Shown one piece after another: positions 24,293 to 32,535 of a stretch of DNA of 64,000 nucleotides. The stretch lies in NCBI GenBank assembly GCA_017307855.1, contig JAFKGD010000016.1, positions 1-64,000 of the forward strand, written 5' to 3'. Position 1 is the stretch's first letter, and each line of letters begins with the position of its first letter. The notes beneath the pieces are model-generated. The model had not been told where the DNA came from and ran no database searches. It saw only the letters and a list, made by a program, of their open reading frames with translations. The position numbers and the translations under genes were made by a program. This DNA comes from Burkholderiales bacterium. GTDB lineage: Bacteria; Pseudomonadota; Gammaproteobacteria; Burkholderiales; Burkholderiaceae_C.

Positions 24293-25246
24293 ATGGCCCG
24301 GCACTACGACTCCACCCTGCCCTATCCCCGCGACCTGGTCGGCTACGGCCGCGACGTGCCGCACGCCCGCTGGCCCGGCGGCGCGCGCATCGCCGTGCAG
24401 TTCGTGCTCAACTACGAAGAAGGCGGCGAGAACGCCACGCTGCATGGCGACGCGGGCTCGGAGCAGTTCCTCTCCGAAATGTTCAATCCGGCCGCCTACC
24501 CCGACCGGCACATGAGCATGGAGGGCATCTACGAATACGGGTCGCGCGCGGGCGTGTGGCGCATCCTGCGCGAGTTCGAGCAGCGCGGCCTGCCGCTCAC
24601 CGTGTTCGGCGTCAGCATGGCGCTGCAGCGGCACCCCGAGCTCACCGCCGCGTTCCGCGAGCTGGGCCACGAGATCGCCTGCCACGGCTGGCGCTGGATC
24701 CACTACCAGAACATCGACGAAGCCACCGAGCGCGAGCACATGCAGGTGGGCATGCAGATCATCCGCGAGCTCACCGGTGAACGCCCGCTGGGCTGGTACA
24801 CCGGCCGCGACAGCCCGCGCACCCACCGGCTGGTGGCCGACTACGGCGGCTTCGAGTACGACAGCGACTACTACGGCGACGACCTGCCCTTCTGGATGAA
24901 GGTGCGCAAGACCGATGGCATCGTGGTGCCGCAGCTGGTCGTGCCCTACACGCTCGACACCAACGACATGCGCTTCTCGCTGCCGCAGGGCTTCGCGCAG
25001 GGCGACGACTTCTTCACGTACCTGCGCGACAGCTTCGATGCGCTCTACGCCGAAGGCGATCCGTCAGGTCTCGACCGCCCGAAGATGCTCAGCGTGGGCC
25101 TGCACTGCCGCCTGCTGGGCCGGCCCGGGCGCATCGTCGCGCTGCAGCGCTTCCTCGACCACGTGCAGAAGCACGACAAGGTGTGGGTGTGCCGCCGCAT
25201 CGACATCGCGCGGCACTGGAAGCAGGCCCATCCGTTCACCGAATGA
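24293..25246 (+). CDS. puuE: Allantoinase, polysaccharide deacetylase type
   Basis: This is a metal-independent allantoinase (317 aa) that opens the hydantoin ring of allantoin to give allantoate. The NodB fold is recognised by RIAVQFVLNYEEGGEN, where the usual Asp-Asp motif has become NYEEGGE, then EIACHGWRWIHYQN, WYTGRDSPRTHRL, and the C-terminal SVGLHCRLLGRPGRI. These are typical of PuuE rather than chitin or peptidoglycan deacetylases. It starts 17 bases after gntR and ends 3 bases before the UraD-AllC fusion, so the three genes should form one operon. Confidence 0.93.
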   Translation: MARHYDSTLPYPRDLVGYGRDVPHARWPGGARIAVQFVLNYEEGGENATLHGDAGSEQFLSEMFNPAAYPDRHMSMEGIYEYGSRAGVWRILREFEQRGLPLTVFGVSMALQRHPELTAAFRELGHEIACHGWRWIHYQNIDEATEREHMQVGMQIIRELTGERPLGWYTGRDSPRTHRLVADYGGFEYDSDYYGDDLPFWMKVRKTDGIVVPQLVVPYTLDTNDMRFSLPQGFAQGDDFFTYLRDSFDALYAEGDPSGLDRPKMLSVGLHCRLLGRPGRIVALQRFLDHVQKHDKVWVCRRIDIARHWKQAHPFTE

Positions 25247-25249
25247 CCC

Positions 25250-27067
25250 ATGAATGACGCGAGTCACGCCACCATGCCCCTGACACTCGAGCAGCTCAAC
25301 ACCGCCGACGCGGCGCAGGCCGTGGCCTGGCTGGGCGGCATCTACGAACACTCGCCGTGGATCGCCGAGGCCGCGCTGGCGCAGCGCCCGTTCCGCTCGC
25401 TGGCCCACCTCAAGCACGCGATGGCGCAAGTGGTCACCGAAGCTGGCGACGCGCCGCAGCTCGCGCTGATCCGCGCCCACCCCGAACTGGCGGGCAAGGC
25501 CATGGTCAGCAAGACCCTCACCGCCGAATCCACGAACGAGCAGGGCAAGGCAGGCCTCACCGAGTGCACACCCGAAGAGTTCGCCACCCTGCAGAAACTC
25601 AACGCCGACTACAACGCGAAATTCGGCTTCCCCTTCATCGTGGCCGTGCGCGGGCCGCGCGGCAGCGGCATGACGCGCGGCGAGATCATCGCCACCTTCG
25701 CCCGGCGCCTGGCCAACCCGGTGGACTTCGAACGCGCCGAGGCGCTGCGCAACATCCACCGCATCGCCGAGATCCGGCTGGCCGACCTGTTCGACGCCGT
25801 GCCGTACACCGGCAACGAAGTGTGGGACTGGCACGAGCGCCTCGCGCAGCACAGCGACCCGGGTTTCGCCGAACGCGGCGAGCTCACCGTCACCTACCTC
25901 ACCGACGCCCACCGCGCCTGCGCGCAGCAGATCGTGCAGGACATGCGCGAGTGCGGCTTCGACGACGTGCACGTCGATGCCGTGGGCAACGTGGTGGGGC
26001 GCTACCACGCCAGTCTGCCGGATGCGAAGTACCTGCTCACCGGTTCGCACTACGACACGGTGCGCAACGGCGGCAAGTACGATGGACGCCTGGGCATCTA
26101 CGTGCCGCTGGCAGCCGTCAGGCAACTGGCAGCCACCGGCCGGCGGCTGCCGTTCGGCATCGAGGTGGTGGGATTCGCCGAAGAAGAGGGCCAGCGCTAC
26201 AAGGCGACGTTCCTGGGATCGGGCGCGCTGACGGGCGACTTCAATCCCGCCTGGCTCGACCAGCAGGACGCCGACGGCGTGCCGATGCGCGAGGCCATTC
26301 GCCTGGCGGGGCTGGACGTGTCGGCCATCCCCGCGCTGCGCCGCGATGCGCGCGACTACCTCGGCTTCGTCGAGGTGCACATCGAGCAGGGGCCGGTGCT
26401 CAATGAGCTGAATCTGCCGCTGGGCATCGTCACCTCCATCAACGGCGGCGTGCGCTTCCAGGGGCAGGTTGTCGGCATGGCCAGCCACGCCGGCACCACG
26501 CCCATGGATCGCCGCCGCGACGCGGCCGCCGCCGTGGCCGAGCTCACGCTCTACGTCGAGCGCCGCGCCGCCCAGGACGGCGACTCGGTCGGCACCGTGG
26601 GCATCGTCGAGGTGCCCGGCGGCTCGATCAACGTCGTGCCCGGCCGCTGCCGCTTCACGCTCGACCTGCGCGCACCCGTCGACACGCAGCGCGACGCGCT
26701 GGTGGCCGAGGTGCTGGCCGAACTGCACGCGCTGTGCGAGCGGCGCGGCGTGCGCGTCGAGATCGAGGAAACCATGCGCGCCGCCGCGGCGCCCAGCGCG
26801 CCCGCGTGGCAGCAGCGCTGGGAGGCCGCCGTCGATGCGCTGGGCGTGCCGATCCACCGCATGCCCAGCGGCGCCGGCCACGACGCCATGAAGCTGCACC
26901 AGGTGATGCCGCAGGCGATGCTGTTCGTGCGCGGACAGAACTCCGGCATCAGCCACAACCCGCTCGAATCCACCACGGCCGACGACATCCAGCTGGCCGT
27001 CGATGCCTTCTCGCACCTGCTCGGCCAACTGGCCGCCGAACCCGCATCCACCGCTCCCCGCCCATGA
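25250..27067 (+). CDS. OHCU decarboxylase-allantoate amidohydrolase fusion
   Basis: One 605-aa protein carries two consecutive purine steps. Residues about 9-180 are UraD, which decarboxylates OHCU to (S)-allantoin; the catalytic histidine region is LIRAHPELAGK (H77) and FGFPFIVAVRG is conserved. After a short linker, residues about 190-600 are an M20-type allantoate amidohydrolase (AllC-like), with TGSHYDTVRNGGKYDG and FAEEEGQRY as metal-binding motifs and GVRFQGQVVGMASHAG in the dimerisation lid. Allantoate hydrolysis gives ureidoglycine, CO2 and ammonia. The PuuE step encoded just upstream lies between the two activities. The reading frame is continuous with no frameshift sign. Confidence 0.9.
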   Translation: MNDASHATMPLTLEQLNTADAAQAVAWLGGIYEHSPWIAEAALAQRPFRSLAHLKHAMAQVVTEAGDAPQLALIRAHPELAGKAMVSKTLTAESTNEQGKAGLTECTPEEFATLQKLNADYNAKFGFPFIVAVRGPRGSGMTRGEIIATFARRLANPVDFERAEALRNIHRIAEIRLADLFDAVPYTGNEVWDWHERLAQHSDPGFAERGELTVTYLTDAHRACAQQIVQDMRECGFDDVHVDAVGNVVGRYHASLPDAKYLLTGSHYDTVRNGGKYDGRLGIYVPLAAVRQLAATGRRLPFGIEVVGFAEEEGQRYKATFLGSGALTGDFNPAWLDQQDADGVPMREAIRLAGLDVSAIPALRRDARDYLGFVEVHIEQGPVLNELNLPLGIVTSINGGVRFQGQVVGMASHAGTTPMDRRRDAAAAVAELTLYVERRAAQDGDSVGTVGIVEVPGGSINVVPGRCRFTLDLRAPVDTQRDALVAEVLAELHALCERRGVRVEIEETMRAAAAPSAPAWQQRWEAAVDALGVPIHRMPSGAGHDAMKLHQVMPQAMLFVRGQNSGISHNPLESTTADDIQLAVDAFSHLLGQLAAEPASTAPRP

Positions 27068-28317
27068 CGACCGCTTCCACCGACCACCAGAGACTCGACG
27101 CCTGGATCGACGCGCATTTCGACGACGAGGTCGCCTTCCTGCAGCAACTGGTGCGCGTGCCCACCGACACGCCGCCCGGCAACAACGCACCGCATGCCGA
27201 GCGCACGGCCGAGCTGCTGGCCGGCTTCGGCTGGCAGGCCGAGAAGTTTCCCGTGCCCGCCGACGAGGTGCGCGCCTACGGGCTCGAATCCATCACCAAC
27301 CTGATCGTGCGCCGCCGCTTCGGCGAGGGCGGTCTGACCATCGCCCTCAACGCCCACGGCGACGTGGTGCCGCCCGGCGAGGGCTGGACGCATGACCCCT
27401 ACGGCGGCGAGATCGAGGAGGGACGCATGTACGGCCGCGCCACGGCCGTGAGCAAGAGCGACTTCGCCACGTTCAGCTTCGCGCTGCGCGCGCTGGAAGC
27501 GCTCGGCGCGCCGATCAAGGGCGCCGTGGAACTGCACTTCACCTATGACGAGGAATTCGGCGGCGAGATGGGCCCGGGCTGGCTGCTGAAGAACGGGCAC
27601 ACGAAGCCCGACCTGATGATCGCCGCCGGCTTCAGCTACGAGGTCGTCACCGCGCACAACGGCTGCCTGCAGATGGAAGTGACGGTGCACGGCAAGATGG
27701 CGCACGCGGCCATCCCGTCCACGGGGGTCGATGCGCTGCAGGGCGCGGTGCACATCCTCTCGGCGCTCTACAGGCTCAACGATGGCTACCGTGCCATCAC
27801 CTCGCAGGTGCCCGGCATCACCCACCCCTACCTCAACGTGGGCCGCATCGAAGGCGGCACCAACACCAACGTCGTGCCCGGCAAGGTGGTGTTCAAGCTC
27901 GACCGCCGCATGATCCCGGAAGAGAACCCGGCCGAGGTCGAAGCCGCCATCCGCGCCACCATCGCAGAGGCCGCCGCTGACTTCGGCGCGCGCGGCCCGG
28001 CCATCACGGTGGACATCCGCCGCCTGCTGCTCGCCCACTCGATGCGACCGCTGCCAGGCAACCGGCCGCTGGTCGAGGCCATCCAGCGCAACGGCGCCGA
28101 GGTGTTCGGCCAGCCGATCCCCGACGTGGGCACGCCGCTCTATACCGACGTGCGGCTCTACGGCGAGCACGGCGTGCCCGGCGTGATCTATGGCGCCGGC
28201 CCGCGCACGGTGCTCGAATCGCACGCCAAGCGCAGCGACGAGCGGCTGGAGCTGGACGACCTGCGCCGCGCCACGAAAGTGATCGCGCGCTCGCTGCTCG
28301 ATTTGTTGGTGGCCTGA
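27064..28317 (+). CDS. M20-family (ArgE/DapE-like) amidohydrolase
   Basis: This is a dizinc amidohydrolase (417 aa). Metal-binding motifs are NAHGDVVPPGEGW and TYDEEFGGEMG, and the lid domain contains VTVHGKMAHAAIPSTGVDAL. It resembles succinyl-diaminopimelate desuccinylase and acetylornithine deacetylase, but it overlaps the fusion gene by ATGA, so it belongs to the allantoin operon. Plausible substrates are ureidoglycine or ureidoglycolate, formed by the preceding enzyme, or another N-carbamoyl/N-acyl product. No ureidoglycolate lyase or allantoicase gene is visible in the window, which leaves this as the best candidate for the next step (inference). Confidence 0.82.
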   Translation: MTTASTDHQRLDAWIDAHFDDEVAFLQQLVRVPTDTPPGNNAPHAERTAELLAGFGWQAEKFPVPADEVRAYGLESITNLIVRRRFGEGGLTIALNAHGDVVPPGEGWTHDPYGGEIEEGRMYGRATAVSKSDFATFSFALRALEALGAPIKGAVELHFTYDEEFGGEMGPGWLLKNGHTKPDLMIAAGFSYEVVTAHNGCLQMEVTVHGKMAHAAIPSTGVDALQGAVHILSALYRLNDGYRAITSQVPGITHPYLNVGRIEGGTNTNVVPGKVVFKLDRRMIPEENPAEVEAAIRATIAEAAADFGARGPAITVDIRRLLLAHSMRPLPGNRPLVEAIQRNGAEVFGQPIPDVGTPLYTDVRLYGEHGVPGVIYGAGPRTVLESHAKRSDERLELDDLRRATKVIARSLLDLLVA

Positions 28318-28560
28318 GGCGCCTCGTGCGCCGCACGCAGCATCTTTTGCACGAGCCCGGGGCACCAACCTAGGGCAATCCGCGATTGAGCGGCTTCAAT
28401 TTCGCCCTCAAATAGGGAAATCTGGATGAATTAATGGCCAGATCGCACCGCCGTGGCGCAATGGGTTCTCCCTGCCATGGTGCGCGCGTGGAGTGGGCAG
28501 GCATCGATTTTGCTATTCGATGTACTCAGACAAATTTCCTTCTATCCACGGAGTTCCTTC
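28318..28560. promoter_or_regulatory. Intergenic region before ABC transporter operon
   Basis: This 243-base gap is AT-richer than its surroundings, especially 28400-28440 and 28500-28550. A 7-bp inverted repeat, CTCGTGC (28323-28329) with GCACGAG (28349-28355), encloses TTTT and could be a weak terminator for the upstream operon or an operator. The remainder probably holds the promoter for the binding-protein gene at 28561. I could not assign promoter elements with confidence. Confidence 0.4.
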
Positions 28561-29583
28561 ATGAAGAAACGCGCTTTCCTGCAGACCGTCGCCGCCCTGG
28601 CCGCCACCGCCTCGTTCGGCGTGGCCCAGGCGCAGACGCCGATCAAGTTCCAGCTCGACTGGCGCTTCGAAGGCCCCGCCGCCCTGTTCCTCGTGCCCGC
28701 CGCCAAGGGCTACTTCAAGCAGGCCGGCCTGGACGTGACGGTGGATGCCGGCAACGGCTCGGGCGGTACCGTGACGCGCGTGGCCTCGGGCACCTATGAC
28801 ATTGGCTTCGCCGACATGGCGGCACTGATGGAATTCCACGCCAACAACCCCGACGCACCCAACAAGCCGGTCGCGGTGATGATGGTCTACAACAACACGC
28901 CCGCTTCGGTGATGGCGCTCAAGAAGAGCGGCATCAAGACGCCGGCCGACCTCAACGGCAAGAAGCTCGGCGCACCGGTGTTCGACGCCGGCCGTCGTGC
29001 CTTCCCGATCTTCGCGGCCGCCAACAAGGTGACCGGCGTGCAGTGGACGGCCATGGATCCCCCGCTGCGCGAAACCATGCTGGTGCGTGGCGACATCGAT
29101 GCCATCACCGGCTTCACCTTCACCTCGGTGCTCAACCTGGAGGCCCGCGGCGTCAAGGCCGAGGACGTGGTGGTGCTGCAGTACCCCGACTACGGCGTGA
29201 AGCTCTACGGCAACGCCATCATCGCCAGCCCCAAGCTGATCAAGGAGAACCCGGCCGCAGTGAAGGCGTTCCTCGCCGCCTTCGCCAAGGGCATGAAGGA
29301 TGTGCTGGCCAACCCCGCCGCCTCGATCGAGACGGTGAAGGCCCGCGACGGCATCATCAACGTGCCGCTCGAAACGCGCCGCCTGAAGATGGCCATCGAC
29401 ACCGTGATCAACAGTCCCGACGCGCGCGCCGAAGGTTTTGGCCAGATCAACCCCGGCCGCATGTCGCTGATGGCTTCGCAAGTGTCCGACGCCTTCTCCA
29501 CCAAGACCCGCGTCAACCCCGCGACCGTCTGGGACGGCTCGTTCCTGCCTACCAAGGCCGAACTGGACGTCCTGAAGAAGTAA
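28561..29583 (+). CDS. ABC transporter substrate-binding protein (NMT1/SsuA-like), paralogue 2
   Basis: This is a periplasmic binding protein (340 aa) with a signal peptide ending GVAQAQT. The mature start is KFQLDWRFEGPAALFLVPA, and conserved segments include VTRVASGTYD and LRETMLVRGDID. It is the closest relative of the protein at 15728, and more distant from the one at 34087. This copy is in a complete ABC operon with the ATPase (29704) and permease (30556). Its position beside the allantoin genes and a deaminase gene suggests that it imports a purine- or pyrimidine-derived compound. The ligand cannot be read from sequence. Confidence 0.87.
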   Translation: MKKRAFLQTVAALAATASFGVAQAQTPIKFQLDWRFEGPAALFLVPAAKGYFKQAGLDVTVDAGNGSGGTVTRVASGTYDIGFADMAALMEFHANNPDAPNKPVAVMMVYNNTPASVMALKKSGIKTPADLNGKKLGAPVFDAGRRAFPIFAAANKVTGVQWTAMDPPLRETMLVRGDIDAITGFTFTSVLNLEARGVKAEDVVVLQYPDYGVKLYGNAIIASPKLIKENPAAVKAFLAAFAKGMKDVLANPAASIETVKARDGIINVPLETRRLKMAIDTVINSPDARAEGFGQINPGRMSLMASQVSDAFSTKTRVNPATVWDGSFLPTKAELDVLKK

Positions 29584-29586
29584 ATC

Positions 29587-29690
29587 AGGCTCGCCCCCCA
29601 GGCTTGCCCACTTCGTGCAGCCGCCACCCCCCTACCCGGGGGGACGGCGACTGCGGCCTGGCAAAGCCAGTGCCGCGGCGCCCCCGCTTT
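29587..29690 (+). repeat. Dispersed 3'-end intergenic element, copy 3 (inverted)
   Basis: This copy begins 3 bases after the TAA of the binding-protein gene, with CGCCCCCCAGGC, the complement of the GCCTGGGGG end of copies 1 and 2. It then has the inverted repeat ACCCCCCTACCCGGGGGGA and the block GGCCTGGCAAAGCCAGTGCC, matching the complement of the ACCGG-CTTTGCC-GGGCC block. Its orientation relative to the upstream gene is the same as in the other copies. It lies between the binding-protein and ATPase genes and may reduce expression of the membrane components relative to the binding protein. Confidence 0.72.
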
Positions 29691-29703
29691 CTGAAAGACC
29701 GCC

Positions 29704-30537
29704 TTGAACGACGCCGCCTCCCCATCCTCATCCTTCGTCGACTTCCGCGACGTCTGGCTGGCCTACAACGACGAGTTGCTGGCGCAGAACCACTTCGCGG
29801 TCGAAGCCATCAACCTGCAGGTGAAGAAGGGCGAGTTCATCGCCATCGTCGGACCCTCGGGCTGCGGCAAGTCCACCTTCATGAAGCTCACGACGGGGCT
29901 GCGCATGCCCTCGATGGGCAAGATCCTGATCGACGGCCAGCCGGTCACCGGCCCGCTCAAGATCTCGGGCATGGCATTCCAGGCGCCCTCGCTGCTGCCC
30001 TGGCGCACCACGGTCGACAACGTGCTGCTGCCGCTGGAGATCGTCGAGCCCTATCGCAGCAACTTTTCGAAGAACCGCAAGCAGTACGAGGAGCGTGCCC
30101 GCAAGCTGCTGCAGAAGGTGGGCCTGGGCGGCTATGAGGACAAGTTCCCCTGGCAGCTCTCGGGCGGCATGCAGCAGCGCGCCAGTATCTGCCGCGCGCT
30201 CATCCACGAACCCAAGATGCTGCTGCTCGACGAGCCCTTCGGCGCGCTCGACGCGTTCACGCGCGAGGAGCTGTGGTGCATCCTGCGCGACCTCTGGACC
30301 GAACAGCAGTTCAACGTGATCCTGGTCACGCACGACCTGCGCGAGAGCGTGTTCCTGGCCGACACCGTGTACGTGATGAGCAAGAGCCCGGGCCGCTTCG
30401 TGGTCAAGCGCGAGATCGACCTGCCGCGCCCGCGCGATCTGGAAGTCACCTACACCAAAGAATTCACCGACATCGTGCTCGAACTGCGCGGCCACATCGG
30501 CGCGATCCGCAAGACCGGCGCCGCGATCAACCAGTAA
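29704..30537 (+). CDS. ABC transporter ATP-binding protein (SsuB/TauB-like)
   Basis: This is the cytoplasmic ATPase of a nitrate/sulfonate/taurine-type importer (277 aa). The Walker A motif GPSGCGKST is at 50-58, the ABC signature is LSGGMQQRAS, Walker B is MLLLDEPFGALD and the switch is VTHDLRESVF. The start is a TTG at 29704; no nearby ATG precedes the conserved region. A 3'-end repeat separates it from the binding-protein gene. It is followed by its permease 18 bases later. It may also serve the orphan binding proteins at 15728 and 34087 (inference). Confidence 0.9.
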   Translation: MNDAASPSSSFVDFRDVWLAYNDELLAQNHFAVEAINLQVKKGEFIAIVGPSGCGKSTFMKLTTGLRMPSMGKILIDGQPVTGPLKISGMAFQAPSLLPWRTTVDNVLLPLEIVEPYRSNFSKNRKQYEERARKLLQKVGLGGYEDKFPWQLSGGMQQRASICRALIHEPKMLLLDEPFGALDAFTREELWCILRDLWTEQQFNVILVTHDLRESVFLADTVYVMSKSPGRFVVKREIDLPRPRDLEVTYTKEFTDIVLELRGHIGAIRKTGAAINQ

Positions 30538-30555
30538 GAAGTACGGACCCGCACA

Positions 30556-31326
30556 ATGGCAAACAAGAAACAGATCGAGATCTGGTCGCCCTGGATCCTG
30601 CTGGTCGCCGTGATCCTGCTGTGGCAGATCATCTGCTCGGCGTTCAACGTCTCCGAATTCATCTTCCCGAGCCCGGCCCGCATCTGGGAACAGTTCTGGG
30701 AATTCAAGCTCATCATCGCCGGCCATGCCTGGCGCACGTACTGGGTGACGATGGCCGGCTTCGGCCTGGCGATCGTGGTCGGCGTGCTGCTGGGCTTCGT
30801 GATCGGCAGTTCGCGCCTGGCCTACGCGGCGATGTACCCGCTGATGACGGCGTTCAACGCGCTGCCCAAGGCCGCCTTCGTGCCCATCCTCGTGGTGTGG
30901 TTCGGCATCGGCGTCGGCCCGGCCATCCTTACGGCATTCCTGATCAGCTTCTTCCCGATCATGGTGAACATCGCCACCGGCCTGGCCACGCTCGAGCCCG
31001 AGCTCGAAGACGTGCTGCGCGTGCTGGGCGCCAAGCGCTGGGACGTGCTGATCAAGGTCGGCCTGCCTCGCTCGATGCCCTACTTCTTCGGCTCGCTGAA
31101 GGTCGCGATCACGCTGGCCTTCGTGGGCACCACGGTGTCGGAGATGACGGCGGCCAACGAAGGCATCGGCTACCTGCTGATTTCGGCCGGCTCGGCCATG
31201 CAGATGGGCCTGGCGTTCGCCGGCCTGCTGGTGGTGGGTGCGATGGCCATGCTGATGTATGAGCTGTTCAGCTTCATCGAGAAGCACACCACCGCCTGGG
31301 CGCACCGCGGAAGCCAGAACCAGTGA
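30556..31326 (+). CDS. ABC transporter permease (SsuC/TauC-like)
   Basis: This is an inner-membrane permease (256 aa) with about six hydrophobic helices beginning at WILLVAVILLWQII. The EAA-type loop that contacts the ATPase is visible as EDVLRVLGAKRWDVLIKVGLP. It is the only permease of this family in the window. The stop codon overlaps the GTG start of the deaminase gene (GTGA), which ties import to deamination of the cargo. Confidence 0.9.
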   Translation: MANKKQIEIWSPWILLVAVILLWQIICSAFNVSEFIFPSPARIWEQFWEFKLIIAGHAWRTYWVTMAGFGLAIVVGVLLGFVIGSSRLAYAAMYPLMTAFNALPKAAFVPILVVWFGIGVGPAILTAFLISFFPIMVNIATGLATLEPELEDVLRVLGAKRWDVLIKVGLPRSMPYFFGSLKVAITLAFVGTTVSEMTAANEGIGYLLISAGSAMQMGLAFAGLLVVGAMAMLMYELFSFIEKHTTAWAHRGSQNQ

Positions 31327-31799
31327 GCCCGGAGCAACAGATCGCGGCCCTGCGGCGCGCCGACGCCGTGGCGCGCCGTGCCATGGCGATGGGCCGGCAT
31401 CCCTTCGGCGCGCTGCTGCTGGCGCCGGACGGTGAAACGGTACTGGCCGAGCAGGGCAACATCGACACGGTGAACCACGCCGAGTCGACGCTCGCGCGCA
31501 CGGCCGCCGCCAACTATCCTGGCGAGTACCTTGCGCGCTGCACGCTGGTGACCACGTTCGAGCCCTGCGCCATGTGTGCAGGAACGATCTACTGGGCCGG
31601 CATCGGGCGCGTGCTGTACGGGGCGGAGGAAACCGAACTACTCGCTCTCACGAACGACCACCCCGAGAACCCGACGCTGAGTCTCCCGTGCCGCGACGTG
31701 TTTGCGCGCGGTCAGCGGGCGGTGGAGGTGGTCGGTCCGGTGGCCGCCGTGCGGGCGGAGATGGTGGCGACCCACCAGGGCTTCTGGCAGGCCCGCTGA
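31323..31799 (+). CDS. Nucleobase/nucleoside deaminase, cytidine deaminase fold
   Basis: This is a zinc deaminase (158 aa). The motif HAES supplies H52 and E54, and PCAMC supplies C82 and C85. It resembles the cytidine-deaminase-fold guanine deaminases and the general nucleoside deaminase family rather than TadA, because it lacks TadA's tRNA-binding tail and has a C-terminal PCRDVF segment. It starts with GTG overlapping the permease stop, so it should deaminate what that transporter brings in, probably an aminopurine or aminopyrimidine (inference). A paralogue is encoded at 36128. Confidence 0.83.
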   Translation: MSPEQQIAALRRADAVARRAMAMGRHPFGALLLAPDGETVLAEQGNIDTVNHAESTLARTAAANYPGEYLARCTLVTTFEPCAMCAGTIYWAGIGRVLYGAEETELLALTNDHPENPTLSLPCRDVFARGQRAVEVVGPVAAVRAEMVATHQGFWQAR

Positions 31800-31814
31800 G
31801 ATCGCGCGGCGGCG

Positions 31815-32450
31815 TCAGCCCTGCTCGCGCCACCAGGCGTGCAACGCCTCGATCTCCCCGGAACACAGCAGCGGCATGGCGTCGCGGATGCGCTCGATCG
31901 GCCAATCCCACCAGCGCATCTGCAGCAGCAGCGCGATCCGCTCGTCCGGGAAACGCTTCCTGATCGTGCGCGCCGGGTTGCCGCCGACGATGGCGTAGGG
32001 CTCGACATCGCGCGTCACCACCGCGCGGCTTGCGATGACGGCACCGTCGCCGATGGTCACACCAGCCATCACGATGGCTTCGGCGCCCATCCAGACATCG
32101 TTGCCCACGACGGTATCTCCGGCAGGCTGCCAGGCATCGAGCGCCTGGGCGAAAGCGGGCTCCTCCTTCATGTAGAAGAAGGGGAACGACGACACCCAGT
32201 CGTACCGGTGTCCCTGGTTGCCGGCCATCACGAAAGACACGCCCGTGCCGATCGAGCAGAAGCTCCCGATGCGCAGGCGATCGGCCGCCGCGCCAGGCTC
32301 GGGCGAGAGGTAACGGGCGCAGTCGTCAAAAGAGTGCCCGTGGTAGTAGCCCGAGTAGTAGCTGTAGCGGCCCACCTCGATGTTGGGATTGGTGACCTGC
32401 TCCGAAAGGAGCCGGCCCTTGAAGGGGCTGTCGAAGAAGTTGTCGCGCAT
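31815..32450 (-). CDS. catB: CatB-type chloramphenicol/xenobiotic O-acetyltransferase
   Basis: This is a left-handed beta-helix acetyltransferase (211 aa, the usual CatB length) that moves an acetyl group from acetyl-CoA to chloramphenicol-like hydroxyls. The start [40 protein letters not shown] with the catalytic histidine (H81) and [13 protein letters not shown] all match CatB closely. The ATG at 32450 is preferred over one 17 codons earlier. There are no integron or transposon signs beside it and base usage matches the neighbours, so it looks chromosomal. Whether it confers resistance cannot be told from sequence. Confidence 0.87.
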   Translation of the reverse strand: MRDNFFDSPFKGRLLSEQVTNPNIEVGRYSYYSGYYHGHSFDDCARYLSPEPGAAADRLRIGSFCSIGTGVSFVMAGNQGHRYDWVSSFPFFYMKEEPAFAQALDAWQPAGDTVVGNDVWMGAEAIVMAGVTIGDGAVIASRAVVTRDVEPYAIVGGNPARTIRKRFPDERIALLLQMRWWDWPIERIRDAMPLLCSGEIEALHAWWREQG

Positions 32451-32535
32451 GCTCCCGATTGTCGTCGGCACACGCACCGCCGGGCCGGCCGGCAAGGGCA
32501 AGCGCGCGGCGCGCCCGAAGGCACGCCGCCGGTCC

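Noticed and set aside
24293-25246. Chitin/peptidoglycan deacetylase assignment for the NodB-fold gene
   Set aside because: The metal-binding Asp-Asp motif is replaced by NYEEGGE, the PuuE pattern, and the neighbours are purine genes.
28318-28560. A sigma-54 or NtrC site before the ABC operon
   Set aside because: TTGCAC-like words are present, but no GG-N10-GC pair with correct spacing and no convincing NtrC palindrome could be found by eye.
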